Assembly: GCA_002339345.1 (NCBI GenBank)
Contig: DDKM01000069.1
Coordinates: forward strand, 1 to 64,000
DNA length: 64,000 nt
Direction of reading: 5' to 3'
From: Firmicutes bacterium UBA2598
GTDB lineage: Bacteria > Bacillota > PH28-bin88
The notes under the pieces are model-generated. The model made no database searches. It was not told where the DNA came from and saw only the letters and a list, made by a program, of their open reading frames with translations. Both the position numbers and the translations under genes were made by a program. Numbering within the stretch: the stretch's first letter is position 1; every line of letters starts with the position of its first letter. Positions 43,679-52,799 of this stretch are shown in pieces.

Positions 43679-44297
43679 AATCTGTGGCATTACATCTCTA
43701 ACGGTGGCCAGGGCCGCAGTTGAAGCAGGGGTGGACGCCCTGGGTTTCGTTTTTGCCCCAAGCCCCCGACGGGTGGAACCGGAGCAGGCCCGGGACATTA
43801 TTCAGGACCTGCCTGCCGGAATCCGCCGTGTGGGAGTGTTTGTGGACACCCCTCCGGCAGAAATGGCCAAGGTGGCGGAATATTGCGGGTTGGACACCAT
43901 CCAGTTGCACGGGCAGGAACCGCCAGACCAGTGCCGGGTGGGTGATCTCCAGGTGATTAAAGCCTTCCGGGTGGCGGGTCCAGGTTTAAGCCAGGAAGTC
44001 ATACCCTACCTGCCGGTAGTGGATGCCTTGCTTTTGGACACCCATCATCCTGCCAGTGCCGGTGGTACCGGTGTTACCTTTGACTGGTCCCTGGCCAGGG
44101 AGTTGCGGGATATAGACCGGCCATTAATCCTCGCCGGAGGACTCACCGCCGCCAACGTACAGGATGCCATCCGATGTGTACAACCCTTCGGAGTGGATAT
44201 CAGTTCCGGTGTGGAAATAGCCGGCCGGAAAAATCCGGAACTGATCCGGCGCTTCGTCAAGGCGGCCAGAACAGTACAACAAATAACCGCACCGTAA
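43653..44297 (+). CDS. trpF: Phosphoribosylanthranilate isomerase
   Basis: 214 residues from ATG at 43653 (AAGGAGGAATGCCTGG upstream), overlapping trpC by 26 bp; the longer open frame lies in trpC. Signature IKICGITSLTVARAAVEAGVDALGF with catalytic Cys, then QLHGQEPP, LLDTHH and ILAGGLTAANVQDAI, GVDISSGVE. Confidence 0.95.
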   Translation: MDKARIWIKICGITSLTVARAAVEAGVDALGFVFAPSPRRVEPEQARDIIQDLPAGIRRVGVFVDTPPAEMAKVAEYCGLDTIQLHGQEPPDQCRVGDLQVIKAFRVAGPGLSQEVIPYLPVVDALLLDTHHPASAGGTGVTFDWSLARELRDIDRPLILAGGLTAANVQDAIRCVQPFGVDISSGVEIAGRKNPELIRRFVKAARTVQQITAP

Positions 44298-44309
44298 GGA
44301 GGAAAACCT

Positions 44310-45482
44310 ATGCTTCCAGATGAACAAGGCCGGTATGGGCCATACGGCGGCCGTTTCGTACCGGAGACGGTAATTCCCGCCCTTGTGGAACTTGAACAGG
44401 CCTATAACGAGGCTGCCGCAGACCCAACCTTCCAAAGGGAAGTGGACTATTACCTGCAAAAGTATGTCGGCCGGGCCACCCCCCTGTATTTCGCTGAGAG
44501 ACTGTCCGAATCCGCGGGAGGTGCCCGCATCTTTCTTAAGCGGGAAGACCTGAATCACACCGGTGCCCATAAAATCAATAACACCATCGGCCAGGTGCTG
44601 CTGGCCCGCCGGATGGGTAAAAAGAGGGTCATTGCTGAAACCGGGGCCGGCCAGCACGGGGTAGCCACCGCCACCGCCGCCGCCCTTTTCGGCCTGGCAT
44701 GCACCGTCTTTATGGGCGAAACGGATATCAGGCGCCAAAGCCTGAACGTCTACCGCATGGGCCTGCTGGGAGCGGAAGTGGTCCCGGTGACCAGCGGCAC
44801 CCGCACCCTGAAGGATGCCACCAGTGCAGCATTACGGGAATGGGTGACCAGGGTCCGGGACACCTATTACGTCATCGGCTCCGTTGTAGGCCCACACCCT
44901 TACCCACGCATGGTCAGGGATTTTCAAGCGGTAATCGGCAGGGAGGTTCGCCAGCAAATGATGGAAATGTACGGCCGCCTGCCGGACACGGTGGTGGCCT
45001 GTGTGGGCGGCGGCAGCAACGCCATGGGTATCTTCCATCCACTGCTGGCAGACCCGGTCAATCTGGTGGGTGTGGAAGCGGGAGGCCACGGGTTGGCCAC
45101 CGGGAATCATGCTTCCACCCTCCAGTGCGGACAGCCCGGCGTGCTGCACGGATCCCTCTCTTACCTGCTGCAGGACAGTGACGGCCAGGTGCTGGAGGCC
45201 CACTCCATTTCCGCCGGCCTGGATTATCCAGGGGTAGGACCGGAACACAGCTACCTGAGGGATACCGGGCGGGTGCGATATACCGCCATTACCGATGCCG
45301 AGGCACTGGCGGCCTTTCACCAGTTGGCCCGCACCGAAGGCATTCTCCCCGCTCTGGAAAGCGCCCACGCGGTAGCCCAGGCCCTGAAGATGGCACCGGA
45401 ACTTAACCAAGACCACCTCCTGGTGGTGTGCCTGTCCGGCCGGGGCGATAAGGATGTGGAGGTGGTGCAGTCATGCGGGTAA
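44310..45482 (+). CDS. trpB: Tryptophan synthase beta chain
   Basis: Joins indole and serine. 390 residues, TrpB1 type. PLP lysine in [40 protein letters not shown], phosphate loop [14 protein letters not shown] and [13 protein letters not shown] at 44310 follows AAGGAGGAAAACCT. Confidence 0.97.
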   Translation: MLPDEQGRYGPYGGRFVPETVIPALVELEQAYNEAAADPTFQREVDYYLQKYVGRATPLYFAERLSESAGGARIFLKREDLNHTGAHKINNTIGQVLLARRMGKKRVIAETGAGQHGVATATAAALFGLACTVFMGETDIRRQSLNVYRMGLLGAEVVPVTSGTRTLKDATSAALREWVTRVRDTYYVIGSVVGPHPYPRMVRDFQAVIGREVRQQMMEMYGRLPDTVVACVGGGSNAMGIFHPLLADPVNLVGVEAGGHGLATGNHASTLQCGQPGVLHGSLSYLLQDSDGQVLEAHSISAGLDYPGVGPEHSYLRDTGRVRYTAITDAEALAAFHQLARTEGILPALESAHAVAQALKMAPELNQDHLLVVCLSGRGDKDVEVVQSCG

Positions 45483-46276
45483 AGCAGGTAATGGAAAGGC
45501 TAAGGAAAGATGGGCGTAAGGCTCTGATACCCTATCTGATGGCGGGAGACCCCTCCCCGGATTTCACCCACCGAGCGGTACTGGAACTGGCGGGTCTAGG
45601 CGCCGATATGGTGGAGCTGGGCATCCCCTTTTCCGACCCCATGGCGGACGGTCCGGAAATCCAGGCCGCCGCCCAGCGTGCCCTGTACGGAGGTACTACC
45701 GTGGCCACAGTTTTGGAACTGGTCAGGTCCATCCGGCAGGAAAGCGCCATTCCCCTGATCTTGATGGGCTACTATAACCCTATCTTCCGCTACGGGCTGA
45801 AGGAGTTTGCCGGCACCGCAGCAGAAGCAGGGGTGGATGGGGTAATCGTGCCGGATCTGCCCTTGGAGGAAAGCTCTCCCCTGTTTGACCAGCTGACAAA
45901 GGTGGGCATTGACTTTATCCCCCTGGTTGCCCCCACCACCTCACCGGACCGGATGGCCCAAATAGGGCAAAGGGCGCCCGGCTTGATCTACTGCGTTTCC
46001 CGCACCGGTGTCACCGGTACCGGCGGGGAAACCGATGACAACCTTCCCGCTTACCTCAACACCGTGCGGCAGCAAACAAAACGCCCGACGGTGGTTGGTT
46101 TTGGCATCGATGGCCCCGCCAGGGCGGTAGCGGCTGCCCGCCATGCCGACGGTGTGGTGGTGGGCAGCGCCCTGGTGCGGTTTTTTGCTGGTGGAACCGG
46201 CAACCCTCTGGGCCAGGCAGGTGAACTGATCCAGACCATCCGGTCCGCCCTGGATGGAATGACCAGTACGGAATAA
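45473..46276 (+). CDS. trpA: Tryptophan synthase alpha chain
   Basis: Cleaves indole-glycerol phosphate. 267 residues, overlapping trpB by 10 bp. Catalytic Glu in [20 protein letters not shown] and Asp in [23 protein letters not shown] near the end. Last gene of the operon. No clear intrinsic terminator follows; the next 440 bp hold the group II intron relic. Confidence 0.96.
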   Translation: MRVKQVMERLRKDGRKALIPYLMAGDPSPDFTHRAVLELAGLGADMVELGIPFSDPMADGPEIQAAAQRALYGGTTVATVLELVRSIRQESAIPLILMGYYNPIFRYGLKEFAGTAAEAGVDGVIVPDLPLEESSPLFDQLTKVGIDFIPLVAPTTSPDRMAQIGQRAPGLIYCVSRTGVTGTGGETDDNLPAYLNTVRQQTKRPTVVGFGIDGPARAVAAARHADGVVVGSALVRFFAGGTGNPLGQAGELIQTIRSALDGMTSTE

Positions 46277-46388
46277 CGATTCCCGGCGGGGGTAAGCCCA
46301 ACCATACCGATTGTGGCAGGAAGCCGTGCGAAAGGACTCCTTGACGAAATATGGGCCAAGGAAACTACCGGGATTGCTCGGTTAAGGG

Positions 46389-46676
46389 AATCGGGATAGG
46401 GGACAGCAAGTAGCCGCCGACCCTCCCACACCACCAGCAAGGGGGTCATACCCATGCGGTTCGTCAAGATTAACGGACCACTAATCCATTCATCAAGGGA
46501 ACCGGCAAGTATCTTCATATAGGCCAGGCGGAAGTAGTTCAGCCAGCCGATGATTACTTTATTCTACAGTAGGTCCCCGCACCTCACGGTGGACACCCTT
46601 GCCCTTGGCTAATGGTTCCCACTGCCAAGTCCATAGCGGGCTTTCACCGCCAAACTATCGCCCATGCCGGGCGCAC
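46389..46676 (-). mobile_element. Deleted group IIC intron relic (288 bp)
   Basis: On the minus strand the 5' end GTGCGCCCGGCATGGG is at 46676, followed by domain I words (GGCGGTGAAAGCCCGC, GGGAACCATTAGCCAAGGG, GGTGTCCACCGTGAGG). A short piece of the reverse transcriptase C-terminus survives (GWLNYFRLAYMK, then SLDEWI, about 46535-46475), with a stop just before it. Next come domain V/VI-type sequence (TTGACGAACCGC, GGTGGTGTGGGAGGGTCGG) and the 3' end CTATCCCGATT near 46389. An intact intron is about 1.9 kb or more; most of the protein gene is gone, so it cannot move by itself. The rest of the trpA-46719 gap shows no gene. Confidence 0.85.
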
Positions 46677-46680
46677 CGAT

Positions 46681-46719
46681 AATGGGAGGTACCCAACCGG
46701 GGTACCTCCCATTTGTTTG
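46681..46719 (-). terminator. Strong terminator of the cysteine-rich protein gene
   Basis: AATGGGAGGTACCC and GGGTACCTCCCATT form a 14-pair perfect stem with a five-base loop directly at the stop codon of the 46720 gene. On the minus strand ATTATCG follows, then the group II intron 5' end. On the plus strand it is followed by TTGTTT, so it may also stop trp transcription. Confidence 0.85.
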
Positions 46720-47346
46720 CTAGTCGAGCAACTGCGGCGGGAAGGGCGGCCAGGTGGGGACGAAATCCGGGCACTCGCCGGCCACTTCGCACTCTTCCGG
46801 TTCGGGACAAAAACCGTAGGCGGGAATTAACAACTGCACCTCCGCAAACAGTTTAAAGAGAATTAGTTTGCCGATACAGCACCGGACGGTGGTGGAGTCG
46901 ATGAGGAAGCACTCCAGGCACTCCAGGAACACATCGCACTCCGGCTCCAGGCCCGCTTCACCGGCCCTGGCCAGGCGAACGGTAAACTCCTCCATGATGG
47001 GGTCACTGGTGAAGGTGTGGGTACCTGTGTCATCGGTCCAGCGGAAGGTGTAGCGCCAGAAAAATACCACCCGAACCCGGCGGCCGGCCAAGATTGTGCA
47101 GGTGGGGCCGGGGAAATAGGGCGGTGCATCCACTACCTCGGCGGATACGCATTCCACATCGGTAATGGTCCCGGTCGCCAGACCGGACAGGTCGGTTACC
47201 GGCTGGTTGACCTCGGTCAGCTTGCACTCCTCGTATACCTTTTTGGTTTTAATGCAGACGATCTCCGTTGGCGGAGGACACCCGTATACGGGATCACAAG
47301 GACCGGGTCCCACCTCCTGACGCATGTTCGATTTCTTTTTGTCCAC
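46720..47346 (-). CDS. Cysteine-rich protein of unknown function
   Basis: 208 residues with 14 cysteines spread through the chain, many as single EC pairs plus one CC, and no signal peptide or membrane segment. Start GPGPCDPVYGCPPP and end CPDFVPTWPPFPPQ are proline-rich; the middle is beta-rich (RVRVVFFWRYTFRWTDDTGTHTF). Not a family I recognise. Cysteine-rich, non-secreted proteins of this sort are often spore-coat components in Clostridia, but that is only a guess. GTG at 47346 follows AAGGAGGGCTAACAACA. Monocistronic. Confidence 0.72.
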   Translation of the reverse strand: MDKKKSNMRQEVGPGPCDPVYGCPPPTEIVCIKTKKVYEECKLTEVNQPVTDLSGLATGTITDVECVSAEVVDAPPYFPGPTCTILAGRRVRVVFFWRYTFRWTDDTGTHTFTSDPIMEEFTVRLARAGEAGLEPECDVFLECLECFLIDSTTVRCCIGKLILFKLFAEVQLLIPAYGFCPEPEECEVAGECPDFVPTWPPFPPQLLD

Positions 47347-47563
47347 TGTTGTTAGCCCTCCTTTTTTTTGGCGGTCGTCTCACCTCTGTTTTACGGTTAT
47401 GGGGAGAGCCTAATCCCTGTTGCTACCACATTCTATGTATAAAATGGGGGATTGGTGTACGGTTTTGCCCACTTCCGCAAAGAATGCTCATCCTTTTTTA
47501 CGGAAGGGCATATAAATGTTATTGATTAAGCGGACAGGACCGTGACAAGGGAGGATTAGTCCC

Positions 47564-49282
47564 ATGTTTATTCAAACAGGCCAAGAAACGGGATGGTTCA
47601 TCCGGCCAACATCGGCGGGACTGGAGCTAAAAAGCCTAGTGGGAGGAATGGCAGGTCAATCCATTACCCTTTCCTGCCCGGAAACCACCGGCTGGATAGC
47701 CGCCACTGATCCTTCCTCACTCATTCACCTGGTAGGGTCATCCCAGGCAGGCGGATTGGTGCACTGGTACGGGATAGAAGAAAACTGGCTGGAAAAGAGC
47801 CTTCCTCCAAGCCAGGGTCCTTGCAAAGTACTGGCAACCAACTGCCCATCGGAGCGATCCCTACAATTGTTGGTAGCTAAGGGGGAAGGGCACTCTCAGA
47901 CATGGTCATTGGACTTCCTGGAATGGAAGGGTGGGCAGTGGTTGCCCCCGGTTGCTCTTCTGGGAAGTGAAAAGCATTGGCCAAGGGCAATGCCCTTTTT
48001 AGCCGGCAGTATTGATCCTAACGGAATGTGCCACCTGATGTACGCCTATCCGCGTGATGGCGGGGACTGGATTTTGTACCACACCTACAGAAAACGCGAC
48101 CAGGGCCCATGGGGCCGGCCCTTTTTGGTTAGCAGCAGCGCTTGTTCCTCCCCTGCCCCCACCATTTTGGCAGACAGCCTCGGCCACGTGCACCTGTTGT
48201 GGGTGGATAACGGGACGGGAGAGCTGAAATACAGGCAGCGGATGGCTGGCGGGTGGCCCCATGGGGGCTGGATGGAGGAAAGGGTCCTGGTGGCCTGGAA
48301 CCCTGATCTGCAGGCACCGGTGCTGTTGGTCCAAGGGGAAATGTGTTTGGTAGCCTGGCTGCACGGAACGGGGGTGTTGGGTACCCTTTCCCAGGACAAT
48401 GGTAAGACCTGGGAACCTCCTTTGCCTTACCCTGCTGGTGAATGCAGGTGTTATCCCTTTAGTAGCGCAAGAATACCCGGGTTACCTCAGGGAACCATGA
48501 TTCTGGCGGAAAACCAGTCCCTTGCTGGCTTGATCACGCCATTGCTCTTTGCCAATCCGTCCCCCCTGCTGCTGGAGCCGGTAACCGCCCCCCCGAGAGA
48601 CCTGCCACCGGCTAGCGAAGAGGTGAAATTGACCATCACCCCGGAATTGGAATTATTTATACAACAACACAATGAATACCTGCAGCAGATGATGAAGCAG
48701 GTGGAGGAGCTGCGCACCGCCAACAGGCAGATGGAGCGTACCCTGCAGGAAAAAACACGGGAAGCCACACATGCCCAGCAAGTAGCCAGGCAGCAGGAAG
48801 TACGTTTCCGCACCCTGCAGCAGCAGTACCAGGCCCAGTATGATACTTTAAAACTGATGGAAGCGAACCTCCAGCGGTTAAGCAGTGACAAGCATGGAGC
48901 GGAACTCCAAGCTAAAAAAGTGGCGGAGCAAGCGGAAGGACTGCGGGAGGAAATCAGGGTCATGGGGAACCTGTGCAAGGAAAAGGAGGTGGAAATCAGC
49001 AAGCTCCGCCGTCAATGCCAGGAGCAGGAAAGGGAATTAACCACCCTGCGAACCACCCAGCGGGAACAGGAACGGGAGGTAGGTATCCTCAAGAAAGCCC
49101 TGGCGGACCAGGAAAACCGGGTAACAGCCCTGCTGACCCAAGTACAACAAAGGGAAGACACCATGGAAGCCATGGGGCGCCAGATCAAGGAACTGGAGAG
49201 CGTCCTGCAGGCTACCCAGGCCCAACTAGCCCAGCGCAAGCCCGGATTGCTGGAAAGAATCGGACGAGTGATCCAGCCCTAA
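47564..49282 (+). CDS. Hypothetical protein: beta-propeller-like domain plus long coiled coil
   Basis: 572 residues, no signal peptide. Residues 1-340 are beta-rich with repeated blades of the sialidase/propeller style (DSLGHVHLLWVDNGTGELKY, VLGTLSQDNGKTWEPPLPYP contains an Asp-box-like SxDxGxTW). Residues about 360-560 are a continuous Glu/Gln/Arg-rich coiled coil. The end LLERIGRVIQP could be an amphipathic helix. Function is not known; a structural or scaffold role is plausible. Followed by a strong terminator. Confidence 0.75.
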   Translation: MFIQTGQETGWFIRPTSAGLELKSLVGGMAGQSITLSCPETTGWIAATDPSSLIHLVGSSQAGGLVHWYGIEENWLEKSLPPSQGPCKVLATNCPSERSLQLLVAKGEGHSQTWSLDFLEWKGGQWLPPVALLGSEKHWPRAMPFLAGSIDPNGMCHLMYAYPRDGGDWILYHTYRKRDQGPWGRPFLVSSSACSSPAPTILADSLGHVHLLWVDNGTGELKYRQRMAGGWPHGGWMEERVLVAWNPDLQAPVLLVQGEMCLVAWLHGTGVLGTLSQDNGKTWEPPLPYPAGECRCYPFSSARIPGLPQGTMILAENQSLAGLITPLLFANPSPLLLEPVTAPPRDLPPASEEVKLTITPELELFIQQHNEYLQQMMKQVEELRTANRQMERTLQEKTREATHAQQVARQQEVRFRTLQQQYQAQYDTLKLMEANLQRLSSDKHGAELQAKKVAEQAEGLREEIRVMGNLCKEKEVEISKLRRQCQEQERELTTLRTTQREQEREVGILKKALADQENRVTALLTQVQQREDTMEAMGRQIKELESVLQATQAQLAQRKPGLLERIGRVIQP

Positions 49283-49301
49283 CCATGATAGTGTAAATCA
49301 G

Positions 49302-49346
49302 ACCGCCGGCGGGACAAACGGGGATGTCCTGCCGGCGGTTTTCTAT
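49302..49346 (+). terminator. Intrinsic terminator after the coiled-coil protein gene
   Basis: ACCGCCGGCGGGAC and GTCCTGCCGGCGGT pair over 14 positions (one G-U), followed by TTTCTATTTT. Confidence 0.92.
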
Positions 49347-49438
49347 TTTGGGTGAGCAAAACCGTCTACCGTCTTTGCCACATTGACCAGAAGCTGCTAT
49401 ATTTAGTAATAGCTCTTATTAAAGGGAGGTTGCCGTCT

Positions 49439-50062
49439 ATGCACAAACGAGTCCGCACCTTGATCACCGGCACCCTGCTTGCTTCCGCACTGGTTGTCAT
49501 GACCTGGTTACCCGCCGGGGCTTACATTCCCCGGTGGCCGGAACCATCCTGGTTTGCCCAGTTCGGCCAAACTACTCCTGCTCCCGCCCCCGCACCGGGA
49601 CAAGCTCCGGAGGTAAACCAGCCAGTTCCTGTATCGGCCCCCCAGCCCGCCCCTGCTCCTCACCCGGCGACAGTTCAGGTCACGGCTGACGAACAAAAGG
49701 TCCTGGATCTCATCAACCGGGAACGGGCCAAGGCCGGGCTGCCTGCCCTGGAAATGGATACCCGCTTGGTGTTCCTCGCCCGCCAGAAAAGCCAAGATAT
49801 GGTGGACAACAAGTATTTTGGCCACAACTCACCCACATACGGTAGCGCTTATGACATGATGCGGGCGGCAGGCCTCAAGTACCGTTATGCAGCGGAAAAC
49901 CTGGCCCGCCACAGCAATGTTACATATGCCCACATGTTGTTGATGGAAAGCAGCACCCACCGGTCTAAGATCTTGAGCACTCACTACAGCCAGGTAGGTA
50001 TTGGGATCGTCCGGACACGCACTGGGGGAATTATGATGACCCAGATGTTTATTGGACAGTAG
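49439..50062 (+). CDS. Secreted CAP-domain (SCP/PR1, YkwD-like) protein
   Basis: 207 residues from ATG at 49439 (AAAGGGAGGTTGCCGTCT upstream). Signal peptide at 1-29, a proline/alanine-rich spacer (about 40-80), then a CAP domain at about 85-207 with LDLINRERAKAGLPALEMD, SQDMVDNKYFGHNSP, AENLARHSNV and STHRSKILS. The two histidines and glutamate typical of the CAP pocket are present. Such proteins are common in spore-formers; the role is unknown. Confidence 0.9.
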   Translation: MHKRVRTLITGTLLASALVVMTWLPAGAYIPRWPEPSWFAQFGQTTPAPAPAPGQAPEVNQPVPVSAPQPAPAPHPATVQVTADEQKVLDLINRERAKAGLPALEMDTRLVFLARQKSQDMVDNKYFGHNSPTYGSAYDMMRAAGLKYRYAAENLARHSNVTYAHMLLMESSTHRSKILSTHYSQVGIGIVRTRTGGIMMTQMFIGQ

Positions 50063-50181
50063 TGCCAAACTCAGGCGGATCCATGGGTTAACACCGCAGG
50101 GAGTCCTCAGTAACTACCTGACACAGGTAAACATAAAATGCCAGTAACACAAGGCCCCAGGCCAAAGGAGGCTGTGCTCCC

Positions 50182-50766
50182 GTGCTCACCTATGAAATCC
50201 GCCAGGGTGACACCCTTTTTCTGGTGGCTCAGCGTTTTGGCATTACCGTCCAGGACATCCTCCTGTACAACCAGATTCCCAACCCGGACCGCATTGACGT
50301 GGGACTGGTCATTCGCCTGCCGGTGGATATCCTGCCCCCCACCGTTCCCTCGCCCCTGCCGGTGCGGAATATCGCCTCCCGCTGTGCCGATGGAATGCTG
50401 CTCACACTGCTGGTTGATCGGATGTTTTACCTGCGGAACCAGCCGGTGGGTTTGACCCTGGTGAAAACGAACATCTCCGGCCGTCCCATCACCCTCAATT
50501 ACCTCTCCTCCCAGCGGTACGATTTCATTATCTACCAGGATGGGCTGGAGGTATGGCGCTGGTCAGCCGGGCAGGTCTTTCTGCCGGTACTGCAGCAGGT
50601 AACCCTGGCCCCTGGCCAATCCCAGGTGTTTTCCGCCGTCTGGAACCAAGCAACTCCAGCGGGATTGCCGGTTCCGCCTGGGGTGTACCGGGCGGTAGCC
50701 ATCAATACCGCCAGTGAACTCCGTGACCAGCCGGTTTCCACCCGCTTCCGCATTGCTGCACTATAG
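50182..50766 (+). CDS. LysM domain plus BsuPI-like domain protein
   Basis: 194 residues from GTG at 50182 (AAAGGAGGCTGTGCTCCC upstream). LysM at residues 1-47 (YEIRQGDTLFLVAQRFGITV, DRIDVGLVIRLP), which binds peptidoglycan or chitin-like glycans. Then a BsuPI (intracellular proteinase inhibitor) immunoglobulin-like domain at about 75-190 (ITLNYLSSQRYDFIIYQDGLEVWRWS, VTLAPGQSQVF). No signal peptide, so it may be cytoplasmic, mother-cell/spore associated or released by lysis. Confidence 0.87.
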   Translation: MLTYEIRQGDTLFLVAQRFGITVQDILLYNQIPNPDRIDVGLVIRLPVDILPPTVPSPLPVRNIASRCADGMLLTLLVDRMFYLRNQPVGLTLVKTNISGRPITLNYLSSQRYDFIIYQDGLEVWRWSAGQVFLPVLQQVTLAPGQSQVFSAVWNQATPAGLPVPPGVYRAVAINTASELRDQPVSTRFRIAAL

Positions 50767-50822
50767 TGGCCAGGCAAATGCCTGTGGCGGTCGCGGCGGC
50801 ATCCTAAGCAGACCCTAATGTT

Positions 50823-50856
50823 AAACGGTGGCCACTCGGGAGGCCACCGTTTTTTG
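50823..50856. terminator. Bidirectional terminator between the LysM gene and cstA
   Basis: AAACGGTGGCC and GGCCACCGTTT form an eleven-pair stem with an eight-base loop and TTTTTT on the plus side. It lies about 20 bp beyond the cstA stop on the other strand, where AAA-rich flanks allow use in both directions. Confidence 0.88.
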
Positions 50857-50875
50857 TAATGTTGTTTTTCTCAGG

Positions 50876-52624
50876 TTACGCCCCGACTGACGTGCGGTTG
50901 GCCTGGCTTATGGCCAGCAGTTTGCGCCCGGCCAGGATGATCACCGCTACCGCCAGAACAATGAGCACTATATCGGAGATGATGAGGGGAATGTTCTTGG
51001 CCGGCAGATACCTGGTTACCAGCAACTTGTACAGAGCAAAGAGGGTGGTGGCCATCATAAACAGCGCCGGAATGAGGGTGAACCAGGTGGGCTTCTTCCG
51101 GGCGGCCAGCCACACGGTTACGGCAATCAAGGCCAGGGCGGCCAGGAGTTGGTTAGCGGAACCGAAGATGGGCCAGATCATCCGGAATGTGTTGGTATAA
51201 CCAAGGTAAAACATTACCGCCACCGATATGCCGGCGTTGAAGTAATAGGACTTGAGCACAGCGTTGGGCTTCTTGAACAGCAGGCCCCACAGTTCCTCAA
51301 AGAGGTACCGGTTCAGGCGGACAGCGGTATCCAGGGTGGTCACCACAAAGCCTTCCACCAACAGGATGCCGAAGACGGTACCCACTGCCATGGGAATGCC
51401 CAATCCTTTGTTCAGGAGGCCGCCCATCCCCAGGGCAAAGGCCAGGATGGGGTTGGACGCTCCCTTGGCCGGGTAAACGATGTCCACATAGGTACCAAAG
51501 GCCAGGCCGCCGGCTACCGCTGCGATCACCACCACCGCCAGGGTGGATTCCAGCAGCATGCCACCATAGCCGACCTTGCGGGCGTCGCTCTCTTTGGCTA
51601 TCTGTTTGGACACGGTGCCGCCTGCTACCAGGCTGTGGAAACCGGAAATGGCGCCACAGGCGATGGTGATAAACAGGAAGGGCCAAATCAGCCCCATCTT
51701 GGCAGTCCCTTCGGCCACGTTCCAGGCCGGCGCCTCCAAGGTGACCCCGGTGAAACCGCCGGCCAGCACGCCAATCAGCAGAGCGCCGATGCCAAAGTAG
51801 AGGATGAAGGAGTTCATGAAATCCCGGGGCTGCAGGATGGCCCACACGGGAATACCGGCGGCGAAGAAGACGTAGACGGAGAGGATGATCATCCAGGTTT
51901 TAGGCTGCAGGGTAACAGGTGCCAAAACACCGATGAGGATGGACAGCAGGGCAACGGCCAGGGCCAGAAAACCAGCAATCCTGGTATTAATGCCCCTGCG
52001 GTACATCAGGTAGCCCAGAATGGGCGCAAAGCCTGTCATCACGATCACCGAGGTTGATGCAATTCCGCCGATCTTGGCGAACTCCACTCCGTCTTTAACC
52101 AGTGTTTTCAACACTGTGGTCCCGGGTTCCACCTTCATGACGGTAAGCGGCACCAGGGAGGTCAGGGCGGTGGCGGTCAGACCCAGGAACGCGGAGGTTA
52201 CCAGAAAAATAACCGCCAGGGTGAACAGGATGAAAAGGATGAAACCAGCTCTACCCAGGGAGTTGTTGGCCACTTCCGCCATGGATTTGCCCTTTTCCCG
52301 CAAACTGACGAACAGGGTAGTATAATCCTGGACCGCTCCGAAAAAGATGCCGCCCAGTACTACCCACATGTAGGCGGGCGCATACCCGTACATGAGCGCC
52401 GTTACAGGCCCGATAATGGGACCAGCGCCGGCAATGGAGGCAAAGTGGTGGGAAAATACCACTCCGAATTTGGTGGGAACATAGTCCACCCCATCTTTCA
52501 ACTGGTTGGCGGGAGTGGGATTGTTGTCATTTTCCTCGAAAACTCCAGCAATGTAATGGCCATAAATCCGGTAAGCCAAAAAGAATAAAGGCAGGGCAAC
52601 AACCAATAACACCAGAACGTTCAA
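50876..52624 (-). CDS. cstA: Carbon starvation protein CstA family transporter
   Basis: 582-residue polytopic membrane protein (about 16 hydrophobic segments), in the peptide/pyruvate transporter family. N-terminal family motif YGVDYVPTKFGVVFSHHFASIAGAGPIIGP near residues 45-80 (shown here as KFGVVFSHHFASIAGAGPII). Shorter than E. coli CstA/BtsT (about 700), typical of the Clostridia type. TTG start at 52624 with GGAGGAACAGGT upstream. It lies directly downstream of a LytS/LytTR pair, as btsT-like genes often do, so pyruvate uptake is the likely role (inference). Confidence 0.92.
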   Translation of the reverse strand: MNVLVLLVVALPLFFLAYRIYGHYIAGVFEENDNNPTPANQLKDGVDYVPTKFGVVFSHHFASIAGAGPIIGPVTALMYGYAPAYMWVVLGGIFFGAVQDYTTLFVSLREKGKSMAEVANNSLGRAGFILFILFTLAVIFLVTSAFLGLTATALTSLVPLTVMKVEPGTTVLKTLVKDGVEFAKIGGIASTSVIVMTGFAPILGYLMYRRGINTRIAGFLALAVALLSILIGVLAPVTLQPKTWMIILSVYVFFAAGIPVWAILQPRDFMNSFILYFGIGALLIGVLAGGFTGVTLEAPAWNVAEGTAKMGLIWPFLFITIACGAISGFHSLVAGGTVSKQIAKESDARKVGYGGMLLESTLAVVVIAAVAGGLAFGTYVDIVYPAKGASNPILAFALGMGGLLNKGLGIPMAVGTVFGILLVEGFVVTTLDTAVRLNRYLFEELWGLLFKKPNAVLKSYYFNAGISVAVMFYLGYTNTFRMIWPIFGSANQLLAALALIAVTVWLAARKKPTWFTLIPALFMMATTLFALYKLLVTRYLPAKNIPLIISDIVLIVLAVAVIILAGRKLLAISQANRTSVGA

Positions 52625-52742
52625 ACCTGTTCCTCCTCTCTACCTTGCTACTGCATAATGGGCCAGGCTATCCCCCATCCCTTCCCCCCTTATTGCCTGA
52701 TAATATGCCCTATTATCCATTATAGGTGAAAGGACAAAAGAA

Positions 52743-52779
52743 ATACGGTTATGCCGACATCATGTCAGGATGGCCGTAT
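52743..52779. promoter_or_regulatory. Nested dyad-symmetric element upstream of cstA
   Basis: ATACGG - 7 bases - GACATCATGTC - 7 bases - CCGTAT: an outer six-base and an inner five-base inverted repeat share one centre. It lies between the regulator stop (52800) and cstA. It could be the operator for the LytTR regulator, or, since TTTCTTTTG follows on the minus strand, a weak terminator of the regulator operon. Confidence 0.5.
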
Positions 52780-52799
52780 AAAATGTTTGAAATATTGCA

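Noticed and set aside
46051..46518. 155-residue minus-strand frame overlapping trpA
   Set aside because: Its first part is the reverse transcriptase scrap and domain V/VI of the group II intron relic and the rest is antisense to trpA; not a gene.
50876..52624. Plus-strand frames of 302 and 101 residues across cstA
   Set aside because: Complement of a membrane protein gene with clear CstA motifs; rich in His/Gly/Gln as expected for antisense of hydrophobic codons.
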